From JBHHYN01 sp046757565 (GTDB lineage: Bacteria; Pseudomonadota; Gammaproteobacteria; Eutrophobiales; Eutrophobiaceae), in contig JBHHYN010000106.1 in assembly GCA_046757565.1 (NCBI GenBank), forward strand, positions 1-10,162: a stretch of DNA of 10,162 nucleotides. The letters are read 5' to 3'. How positions within the stretch are numbered: position 1 is the first letter of the stretch; every line of letters starts with the position of its first letter. Both the position numbers and the translations under genes were made by a program. This document shows positions 1 to 5,761 of this stretch, one piece after another. Below the pieces are notes generated by a model. The model saw nothing but the letters and a program-made list of their open reading frames with translations. It was not told the DNA's origin and did not search any database.

Positions 1-28
1 AGGTTCAAGGTTCAAGGTTCAAGGTTCA
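1..28. repeat. Heptamer tandem repeat (AGGTTCA)x4
   Basis: Four perfect head-to-tail copies of AGGTTCA begin at the window edge and are followed by a degenerate copy, GGGTTAC. The array may extend further left. On the minus strand the unit reads TGAACCT, and the aroE stop codon TGA at 19-21 falls inside it, so the last AroE residues (PEP) are encoded by repeat sequence. Short heptamer arrays of this kind are simple-sequence repeats that can change copy number by replication slippage. No function can be read from the sequence. Confidence 0.85.
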
Positions 29-873
29 GGGTTACCCCTTAACATCTCAATAACCGGTTTGGTATCCGGCCGGATCCCGCGCCAGATGGAGAAGGACTCC
101 GCTGCCTGTTCAACCAGCATACCCAGACCATCCAGACTGATCGAGGCGCCATGCTCCCTGGCCCAACGGACAAATACGGTATCCGAATCAGCATAGACCA
201 TGTCATAGCAACAGGCGCCCCGCTCCAGAATATCGTCCGGCAGCGGCAAAATTTTGCCGCTAAGGCTGGCGGATGTCCCGTTTATGACAATATCAAAACG
301 CTTGCCAGGTAATTGCCCGAAGCCGGCTGTCTTCAAATTGGGAAATTCAGGGAACTTTTCAACAAGCGCCAGCGCACGCGTTTCGGTACGATTGACCATC
401 AGGATCAGTTCTGGAGCTTCTTCCAGCAGGGCCCCCAAAACTCCCCGGGCGGCGCCACCCGCCCCCAGTAGCAGTATGCGTTTATACCTGAGCGATACGT
501 CATTCCGCATCAGATCCCGGATCAGACCGGCGCCATCAGTGGTATCGCCGTGACGTACGCCATCCTCTGTAAACCAGATAGTGTTCACGGCCTCCGCCTT
601 AGCGGCGCGTTCTGTACAGATATCGACTGCGTTCCAGGCTTCTCCCTTGAATGGCACGGTAATATTCAGGCCCTTGCCGCCGGCATGCTGGAATTTTTCA
701 AGGGCCTGGGGAAAACAGCCTGTCTCGACCTGGATTGCCTGGTAGCTCAGACTCTGACCGGTCTGCCTGGCAAAGGCCTGGTGGATCTGGGGTGATTTGC
801 TGTGGGCAACAGGGTCACCCATTACACAGTAATTGTCGATGCCGGGCTCAGGATTAAAAGGTGGAGTCACCAA
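19..873 (-). CDS. aroE: Shikimate dehydrogenase (NADP+), AroE
   Basis: AroE reduces 3-dehydroshikimate to shikimate with NADPH in the cytoplasmic chorismate/aromatic amino acid pathway. The 284-residue product is close to the 272 residues of E. coli AroE. Visible hallmarks are the shikimate-binding SKSP (25-28), NITVPFK with the catalytic lysine (K76), DTTDGAGL with the catalytic aspartate (D113), the Rossmann loop GAGGAARG (137-144), the NADP-selecting NRT (161-163), the NGTS stretch (198-201) and the C-terminal GLGMLVEQAA. The family fold needs the first beta strand (DNYCV), so the in-frame ATG at codon 18 starts too late. The start must be TTG at 871-873 or GTG at 868-870. Neither has a clear Shine-Dalgarno, and a small hairpin abuts the start. 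It lies 46 bases downstream of the cyclic-nucleotide-binding/rhodanese gene with no strong terminator between, so co-transcription is possible. Confidence 0.95.
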   Translation of the reverse strand: MVTPPFNPEPGIDNYCVMGDPVAHSKSPQIHQAFARQTGQSLSYQAIQVETGCFPQALEKFQHAGGKGLNITVPFKGEAWNAVDICTERAAKAEAVNTIWFTEDGVRHGDTTDGAGLIRDLMRNDVSLRYKRILLLGAGGAARGVLGALLEEAPELILMVNRTETRALALVEKFPEFPNLKTAGFGQLPGKRFDIVINGTSASLSGKILPLPDDILERGACCYDMVYADSDTVFVRWAREHGASISLDGLGMLVEQAAESFSIWRGIRPDTKPVIEMLRGNPEP

Positions 874-874
874 A

Positions 875-890
875 ACTTACAGAAGTAAGT
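875..890 (-). promoter_or_regulatory. Hairpin abutting the aroE start codon
   Basis: ACTTAC and GTAAGT pair as a perfect 6-bp stem with a 4-base loop, ending one base before the TTG start of aroE on the minus strand. It occupies the place where a Shine-Dalgarno would be expected, and none is visible. It could dampen translation initiation, or it could be chance because the stem is short and partly AT. Confidence 0.3.
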
Positions 891-902
891 CGTTTGTCCA
901 GG

Positions 903-918
903 AACCTGCCCCCAGGTT
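903..918 (-). other. Intercistronic hairpin after the rhodanese gene
   Basis: AACCTG and CAGGTT form a perfect 6-bp stem with a CCCC loop (GGGG in the minus-strand RNA) immediately after the stop codon at 920-922. No T-tract follows on the minus strand, so it is not a convincing intrinsic terminator. It may be an mRNA-stabilising or weakly attenuating element between the two genes. Confidence 0.35.
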
Positions 919-919
919 A

Positions 920-1981
920 TTAACTGCCACCGCGTTCGACCAAGCCACCCTTTAAACAATAGGCTTGCAAGCCGCGCTCGCTGAGCAGGAAAGCTGCTGC
1001 GGAACTGCGGCGGCCCGTATCGCAATAGAGAATATATTTCTTTGCCGGATCCAGGGAATCCGCCTTCAAGCGCAGCATAAACAGTGGGATATTAAGACTA
1101 CCCTCAATGCCGCTGTTTTTATGCTCACTCTCGAGGCGTACATCAACCCATATGGCGCCATCACTCACCATCCGTTCAGCCTCATCATTCGGCACCCACT
1201 TGAGGTTCGGTTCACGCAGGAGTTCATTGAAATCCACCTTGGAAAGCCGCATCAGAACTCCGTCCGTGGTCATGATGATATTGGCATTACGCTTCGCCTC
1301 GGTAAGAAGCGCCTCTTCACCGAAGGCATCGCCATCGCCCAGGGTCGCCAAGGTCAGTTCCGAACCCGTCTTGGATTTCCGTGTGACCTTGCATTTGCCG
1401 GCTTTGATAATATAGTAGTAATCGCCATCACCCCCCTGTTCGATAATCACCTCACCCGCCTTGACCGGCACTTCCTGCATGCGCATGAACATGGCTTGAA
1501 TATTCGCAGGCGGGACCTGCAGAAATGCCTTGGATTGCAGGATACGGGTCATCCAGTCACCGTCATCGGCCTCTTCGGCCTCATCTTCAGTCACGGTAAT
1601 CTCGTCTACCTCGATACCTGACAGCTGGTCCCAGGTCAACAGGATATCCAGCAGATCGCTGTCTATCCGGGTAATCTTTGAGGGCACTCTGGCAGTCCCG
1701 GTCTGTTTACGTGGCTGCTGGTTAGCAATAGGGTGTTTGGAAACATCTGTCCCGGACTTGACGACAGATTTCCCCCCCCCTTCGCTACTGAGTTCGATTT
1801 CACCCTCCAACAGATAGATGGTCTTGCGATCCACTTCCCCCTGTTTAAAGATGGCTTTACCTGCAGCAACCTCTTCAATTACGGCTTTTCCTGCCAGTTC
1901 CTGAAAGTTCTCAGCATTCAGGGCGCTGGGCGGCACAAAACTTTTTAATACACTTCTATCAACCAGATTAGCTTGGGCCAT
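920..1981 (-). CDS. Cyclic-nucleotide-binding domain / rhodanese fusion protein
   Basis: This 353-residue cytoplasmic protein joins three parts. The first is an N-terminal cyclic-nucleotide-binding-like beta domain (about 20-115, degenerate). The second is a fuller cyclic-nucleotide-binding domain (about 145-255) with the phosphate-binding cassette GDAFGEEALLTEAKRNA (217-233), including E222 and R231. The third is a C-terminal rhodanese domain (about 263-348) with the active-site loop CDTGRR and catalytic Cys320. There is no helix-turn-helix, so it is not a CRP-type transcription factor. A likely role is sulfurtransfer or persulfide sensing tuned by a nucleotide, but this is inference. An acidic linker (about 124-141) separates the first two domains. 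The ATG start is supported by AGAGGAA seven bases upstream. A nine-G run encodes GGG at residues 68-70 and is a possible slippage site. The terminator at 2136-2162 insulates it from amtB2. Confidence 0.85.
   Translation of the reverse strand: MAQANLVDRSVLKSFVPPSALNAENFQELAGKAVIEEVAAGKAIFKQGEVDRKTIYLLEGEIELSSEGGGKSVVKSGTDVSKHPIANQQPRKQTGTARVPSKITRIDSDLLDILLTWDQLSGIEVDEITVTEDEAEEADDGDWMTRILQSKAFLQVPPANIQAMFMRMQEVPVKAGEVIIEQGGDGDYYYIIKAGKCKVTRKSKTGSELTLATLGDGDAFGEEALLTEAKRNANIIMTTDGVLMRLSKVDFNELLREPNLKWVPNDEAERMVSDGAIWVDVRLESEHKNSGIEGSLNIPLFMLRLKADSLDPAKKYILYCDTGRRSSAAAFLLSERGLQAYCLKGGLVERGGS
1772..1780 (-). repeat. Nine-G homopolymer inside a coding region
   Basis: Nine consecutive C on the plus strand are nine G in the coding strand of the cyclic-nucleotide-binding/rhodanese gene. 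They encode three glycines (68-70) in the first domain. A one-base change would put the rest of the protein out of frame. One of the two shifted frames runs to a stop at 1663-1665, which would remove the second nucleotide-binding domain and the rhodanese domain. Runs this long are known slippage sites in phase-variable genes, but here it may be a neutral poly-glycine linker. Confidence 0.8.
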
Positions 1982-2057
1982 GGTTTTCCTCTAGAGACGG
2001 ATTACAGCTTTATTGATTCTAGCAGCCTGTCGGACTTTCCGTGAGACCGAAATAATC

Positions 2058-2087
2058 ATTTTATTCTGAGTTTCAATTGATTGAAAC
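2058..2087 (-). promoter_or_regulatory. Putative promoter with an 18-base palindromic operator
   Basis: A perfect inverted repeat, GTTTCAAT-TG-ATTGAAAC, lies at 2070-2087. It is followed on the minus strand by TAAAAT (2058-2063), which matches the sigma70 -10 consensus at five of six bases. The palindrome covers the expected -35 position, where no good TTGACA match exists. It could be an operator for the cyclic-nucleotide-binding/rhodanese gene 76 bases downstream. The half-site does not exactly match FNR/CRP, LexA or Fur sites. Confidence 0.45.
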
Positions 2088-2135
2088 ATGTTTTCTTCTT
2101 TGCGGTAAAATCGATGCCTGCATGCGATGACAATC

Positions 2136-2162
2136 AAAAAACGGGCACCTGTACGCCCGTTT
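2136..2162 (-). terminator. Rho-independent terminator of glnK2-amtB2
   Basis: AAACGGGC and GCCCGTTT form a perfect 8-bp stem (2139-2146 with 2155-2162) around an 8-base loop. On the minus strand a T-run (2141 down to 2136) follows directly. It begins 22 bases after the amtB2 stop codon. Confidence 0.9.
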
Positions 2163-2184
2163 CAATCCGGAATACACCCGGGCT

Positions 2185-3492
2185 CTAGAAATTATACCCA
2201 CGCTCGTCATGGAGCACCAGATCAAGCCCTTCTGTCTCCTCTTCACTATTGACACGGAGTCCGATCACGCCATCGAGCACCTTTAAGATAATAAAAGTGA
2301 ACACTCCGCACCAGGCCATGGTGGCCAGAACAGCAACGAGCTGTGTCAGGAACTGATCACTCATTGATACCTCCAGACCGCGTCCACCCATGGATTTTGC
2401 CGCAAATACTGCTGTCAGCAATGTCCCCAACGCCCCGCCAACACCATGCACGGGGAAGACATCGAGTGAATCGTCAATTTGCAGTCCGCGCTTGATAATC
2501 TGGGTGGCAAAATAGCATATACTACCGGCGGATATACCGATGATCAGGCCGCCTACCGGGCCGACATAACCGGAAGCCGGTGTGATGGTCCCCAATCCAG
2601 CGACCATACCTGTCACAATACCGAGCACGCTGGGCTTGCCGTGTTTTATCCACTCACATGCCATCCAGGTTAGTGAGCCGGCGGCAGCAGATATATGGGT
2701 CACTGTCATGGCCATTCCGGCACTGTAACCGGATGACAGGGCGCTGCCTGCATTAAAGCCGAACCAACCGACCCATAGCATGGAGGCACCCGCTACCGTC
2801 AAGGTCATGTTATGCGGCGCCATGGCAGTAGCCGGGAAGCCCCTGCGATTACCCAGCACGATTGCCGCAACAATGGCCGCTACACCGGCATTGATATGGA
2901 CGACCGTACCGCCGGCAAAATCCATCACACCCAAACCAGCCAGCCAGCCGCCACCCCATACCCAATGACAGATCGGCGCATACACCAGGGCGAACCAAAG
3001 AAAGGAAAACCATAACACGGCCGAGAATTTCATCCTTTCCGCAATCCCGCCCACGATCAGGGCAGGGGTAATAATGGCGAAGGTCATCTGAAACATAAAA
3101 AACACGGTTTCGGGGATGGTTGTGGCATCGCGTACCGTCTCCAGATCAATTCCGTTCATGAAAAACTTGCTTAGACCGACTATTTTATTGACGCTACCCC
3201 CTTCTCCAAAAGCCAGGCCGTAACCAAAGATCATCCAGGCAATCGACATCAGACAAGCGATGGCAAAACATTGCATCAGTATTGACAGTGCATTCTTTGT
3301 GCGCACGAGACCGGTATAAAACATGGCCAGGCCGGGCAAGGTCATGAACAGAACCAGTGCCGTGGCGGTCAGCAGCCAGGCCGTGTTTGCTTCATTTAAT
3401 TGAACAACTGCCTCGGCATGCACCCATGCAGGAGTCGCACTGGTCAGGATTATTAAGAGCAACAAGGTGAGCTTCTGTCTGATTACATGCAT
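2185..3492 (-). CDS. amtB: Ammonium transporter AmtB, second copy
   Basis: Amt/Mep/Rh-family inner-membrane ammonium channel, trimeric in the family, with about 11 membrane segments. From the chosen start it has 435 residues, beginning with a cleavable signal peptide (to about A26, VHA). Pore residues are present: gate Phe138 and Phe246, Trp179, Asp191, Ser250 and the twin histidines His199 and His349. The C-terminal tail (GLRVNSEEETEGLDLVLHDE...) matches the amtB1 tail and is the part that contacts GlnK. An in-frame ATG at 3525 would overlap glnK2 by 11 bases, but it has no Shine-Dalgarno. The ATG at 3490-3492 has a strong GGGAGGGG upstream and gives a normal signal peptide, so I chose it. 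The gene starts 22 bases after glnK2 and forms a glnK-amtB pair with it. Confidence 0.95.
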   Translation of the reverse strand: MHVIRQKLTLLLLIILTSATPAWVHAEAVVQLNEANTAWLLTATALVLFMTLPGLAMFYTGLVRTKNALSILMQCFAIACLMSIAWMIFGYGLAFGEGGSVNKIVGLSKFFMNGIDLETVRDATTIPETVFFMFQMTFAIITPALIVGGIAERMKFSAVLWFSFLWFALVYAPICHWVWGGGWLAGLGVMDFAGGTVVHINAGVAAIVAAIVLGNRRGFPATAMAPHNMTLTVAGASMLWVGWFGFNAGSALSSGYSAGMAMTVTHISAAAGSLTWMACEWIKHGKPSVLGIVTGMVAGLGTITPASGYVGPVGGLIIGISAGSICYFATQIIKRGLQIDDSLDVFPVHGVGGALGTLLTAVFAAKSMGGRGLEVSMSDQFLTQLVAVLATMAWCGVFTFIILKVLDGVIGLRVNSEEETEGLDLVLHDERGYNF

Positions 3493-3514
3493 CGATCCCC
3501 TCCCGACCGCTTGC

Positions 3515-3853
3515 TTACAAGGCATCGGCGCCGGATTCGCCGGTCCGGATCCGGATCACCTGTTCCAGGCTGGATACAAATATCTTGCCATCACCGATCT
3601 TGCCGGTGTTTGTGACTTTCGTGATCGCTTCTATGGCTGTTTCCACCATGCCGTCTTCTATGGCGATCTCAACCTTGATTTTTGGTAAAAAATCAACCAC
3701 ATATTCTGCACCACGGTAAAGCTCTGTATGCCCCTTCTGGCGTCCGAACCCCTTTACTTCTGTAGCGGTTAATCCCCGTACACCGATCTCCGACAGGGCG
3801 TCACGGACATCATCAAGCTTGAATGGTTTGATGATTGCTGTGAGTAATTTCAT
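3515..3853 (-). CDS. glnK: Nitrogen regulatory protein PII, GlnK, second copy
   Basis: PII signal protein of 112 residues, the usual length. As a trimer it binds ATP/ADP and 2-oxoglutarate, is normally uridylylated by GlnD, and plugs AmtB when nitrogen is ample. The T-loop is complete with Tyr51 (EYVVDFLPK), the site of uridylylation. The B-loop TGKIGDGK (83-90) and RIR (101-103) line the nucleotide site. By hand count it differs from the upstream copy at 26 of 112 positions. The T-loop and B-loop are identical, and many changes fall in residues 61-81. GGGAGG lies about eight bases before the ATG. It begins a two-gene unit with amtB2 behind the terminator of the upstream operon, so it needs its own promoter. 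Confidence 0.95.
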   Translation of the reverse strand: MKLLTAIIKPFKLDDVRDALSEIGVRGLTATEVKGFGRQKGHTELYRGAEYVVDFLPKIKVEIAIEDGMVETAIEAITKVTNTGKIGDGKIFVSSLEQVIRIRTGESGADAL

Positions 3854-3882
3854 GAAGTTATGCCTCCCGCTCCGATACGCAG

Positions 3883-3918
3883 ATAATACCCTCTGCTTTT
3901 ATGCACAATTTTTGTACA
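3883..3918 (-). promoter_or_regulatory. Putative glnK2-amtB2 promoter with NtrC-like palindrome
   Basis: The 17-base imperfect palindrome TGCACAATTTTTGTACA (3902-3918) resembles the NtrC consensus TGCAC-N7-GTGCA, with one mismatch in the outer arms. On the minus strand it is followed by TATTAT (3883-3888), a five-of-six match to the sigma70 -10 box, 30 bases before the glnK2 start. No sigma54 pair (GG-N10-GC) occurs anywhere between this gene and the upstream terminator. The site therefore sits where a repressor or a class II activator would bind, not at an enhancer distance. Confidence 0.4.
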
Positions 3919-3957
3919 TAGGGTAACAAGTTATGGCAGAGAGTGCATCCGGATCAT

Positions 3958-3983
3958 AAAAAAACGGGCGCCTGGGCGCCCGT
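3958..3983 (-). terminator. Rho-independent terminator of torF-glnK1-amtB1
   Basis: ACGGGCGC and GCGCCCGT form a perfect 8-bp GC-rich stem (3964-3971 with 3976-3983) with a four-base loop. On the minus strand seven T residues follow. It starts 34 bases after the amtB1 stop codon and separates the two ammonium operons. Confidence 0.93.
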
Positions 3984-4017
3984 AGGAGTTTCTCGGCAGG
4001 GAAAGTAGATGTGTGCG

Positions 4018-5328
4018 TTAGAGGTTATAACCCCGTTCGTCATGCAGGACGATATCCAGGCCTTCCGTCTCCTCCTCTTCGGTGACCCGCAGTCCAATGA
4101 CCGCGTCGACAACCTTGAGAATAATAAAGGTCAAAATGCCATCGTAGATAATCGTCGCCAGGACACCAAGTACCTGTTTGCCAAACTGTGCCCCCATACT
4201 GACACCATCGGCCAGACCGGCGCCACCCAGGGCCGAGTCGACAAAGATCCCCGTCAGCAGGGCGCCGATAATACCGCCAATGGCATGTACGCCGAACGCA
4301 TCCAGGGAATCGTCATAGCCCATGGTGCGTTTCAGCTTGACGGCGGCAACATAGCAGCCAATGCCGGCGGCAACGCCGATCACAATCGCTCCCATGGGTC
4401 CGACGAATCCCGAAGCGGGTGTAATCGCCACCAGCCCGGCTACGGCGCCGGAGGCGATACCCAGGGCACTGGGCTTGCCGTGGTTGATCCACTCACTAAA
4501 CATCCAGGTCAACGCCGCAGTGGCGGTGGCGATCTGGGTCACCGCCATGGCCATGCCGGCGGTGCCGTCGGCAGCCAGTTCGCTGCCGGCGTTAAACCCG
4601 AACCAGCCGACCCACAGCATGGCTGCGCCAACCAGGGTCAGGACCAGGCTGTGAGGAGACATCAAGGTAGTTGGATAACCCTTGCGCCTGCCCAGTACCA
4701 GACAGGCGACCAGGCCTGCGATTCCGGCATTGATATGTACGACGGTACCGCCCGCAAAATCCAGCACACCCTTGTCACCGAGCCAGCCTCCGCCCCACAC
4801 CCAGTGGGCGATGGGCGCATACACAAGCGTCACCCACAGACCGATAAACCAGAGCATGGCGGAGAACTTCATGCGTTCGGCAAAGGCACCGACGATGAGA
4901 GCCGGAGTGATAATGGCGAAGGTGAGCTGAAACATGGAAAACACGGTCTCGGGGATGGTTCCGCTCAGCGAATCCACGCCGACCCCCTTCATAAAGGCCT
5001 TGCTCAGATCACCGATGTACTTGCCATCACCGTTAAAGGCCAGGCTGTAGTCAAACAAGACCCAAAGTACCGTGACCAGACAGGTAATCGCAAAACACTG
5101 CATCATCACGGAAAGGGCATTCTTGCTGCGCACCATACCGGCATAGAACAGTGACAGTCCGGGAATGGTCATAAACAGGACCAGGGCCATGGAGGTCAGC
5201 ATCCAGGCGGTGTCGCCCGAATCCAGTTCATCCGCCATGACCAGTGAAGGCATTAACAATGCAATGACTGCCAGCAGAGCGCCGGCCGTACCTTTATTTT
5301 TGCCCAATGTGCTCAAAAAGCTCGTCAT
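4018..5328 (-). CDS. amtB: Ammonium transporter AmtB, first copy
   Basis: Amt-family ammonium channel of 436 residues in the inner membrane. A signal peptide ends near A32 (LVMA). The pore residues keep a constant offset of 30 from E. coli AmtB numbering: gate Phe137 and Phe245, Trp178, Asp190, Ser249 and the twin histidines His198 and His348. The C-terminal segment (from about 412, GLRVTEEEETEGLDIVLHDE) is the conserved cytoplasmic tail that couples to GlnK. GAGGAG sits about six bases before the ATG, and the gene starts 26 bases after glnK1. It is the last gene of the torF-glnK1-amtB1 operon and is followed by a strong terminator. Induction through NtrC and sigma54 is inferred from the sites upstream of torF. 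All canonical pore residues checked are intact. Confidence 0.97.
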   Translation of the reverse strand: MTSFLSTLGKNKGTAGALLAVIALLMPSLVMADELDSGDTAWMLTSMALVLFMTIPGLSLFYAGMVRSKNALSVMMQCFAITCLVTVLWVLFDYSLAFNGDGKYIGDLSKAFMKGVGVDSLSGTIPETVFSMFQLTFAIITPALIVGAFAERMKFSAMLWFIGLWVTLVYAPIAHWVWGGGWLGDKGVLDFAGGTVVHINAGIAGLVACLVLGRRKGYPTTLMSPHSLVLTLVGAAMLWVGWFGFNAGSELAADGTAGMAMAVTQIATATAALTWMFSEWINHGKPSALGIASGAVAGLVAITPASGFVGPMGAIVIGVAAGIGCYVAAVKLKRTMGYDDSLDAFGVHAIGGIIGALLTGIFVDSALGGAGLADGVSMGAQFGKQVLGVLATIIYDGILTFIILKVVDAVIGLRVTEEEETEGLDIVLHDERGYNL

Positions 5329-5354
5329 TTTTCGCTCCTCAATGCTGAAAATTT

Positions 5355-5693
5355 TTAAAGTGCATCATTGCCCGTTTCGCCGGTGCGAATACGGACAACC
5401 TGATCAAGTTCAAACACAAATATCTTGCCGTCACCGATCTTGCCGGTATTGGCCGCCTTGGTGATGGCGGCAATAACATCTGCCTCCTTGCCGGCGTCAA
5501 CAGCGACTTCGATCTTTATCTTGGGCAGGAAATCGACAACGTATTCCGCACCGCGATACAACTCTGTGTGTCCCTTCTGGCGGCCGAAACCCTTTATCTC
5601 GGTTACTGTCATCCCCTGCACACCTATTTCAGACAGCGCTTCCCGAGCGTCATCCAGTTTGAACGGTTTGATGATCGCAGTTACCAACTTCAT
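5355..5693 (-). CDS. glnK: Nitrogen regulatory protein PII, GlnK, first copy
   Basis: PII protein of 112 residues that reports 2-oxoglutarate and ATP/ADP and blocks AmtB at high ammonium. The T-loop includes the uridylylation residue Tyr51, with Arg47 and Lys58 also present. The B-loop is TGKIGDGK (83-90), with Arg101 and Arg103. A strong Shine-Dalgarno, AGGAGGT, lies seven bases before the ATG. The gene is 57 bases downstream of torF and 26 bases upstream of amtB1. No separate promoter is visible in the short gap, so it is probably expressed from the sigma54 promoter ahead of torF. Being paired with amtB marks it as GlnK rather than GlnB. Confidence 0.96.
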   Translation of the reverse strand: MKLVTAIIKPFKLDDAREALSEIGVQGMTVTEIKGFGRQKGHTELYRGAEYVVDFLPKIKIEVAVDAGKEADVIAAITKAANTGKIGDGKIFVFELDQVVRIRTGETGNDAL

Positions 5694-5745
5694 GGAAAAT
5701 ACCTCCTATCAGGTGCCCTACTACAGAACACATCTTTGTTAGTGA

Positions 5746-5761
5746 CCAGTTCAGAAACTGG
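5746..5761 (-). other. Hairpin across the torF stop codon
   Basis: CCAGTT and AACTGG form a perfect 6-bp stem with a four-base loop that spans the torF stop codon (5751-5753). No T-run follows on the minus strand, so it is unlikely to end transcription fully. It could stabilise the upstream message or set the ratio of torF to glnK-amtB. Confidence 0.35.

Noticed and set aside
2070..2087. GTTTCAAT and ATTGAAAC look like the ends of type I CRISPR repeats
   Set aside because: The element is single and only 18 bases, with no spacer-repeat periodicity and no cas genes nearby. A palindromic operator fits better.
3493..3525. Upstream amtB2 start at 3525 overlapping glnK2
   Set aside because: It lacks a Shine-Dalgarno and adds a charged leader before the signal peptide. 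The start at 3492 has a strong ribosome site and a normal signal peptide.
4009..5154. A 381-residue open frame on the plus strand opposite amtB1
   Set aside because: Low-complexity composition rich in Gly, His, Gln and Asp, with no recognisable domain. It is the antisense shadow of a clearly real transporter gene.
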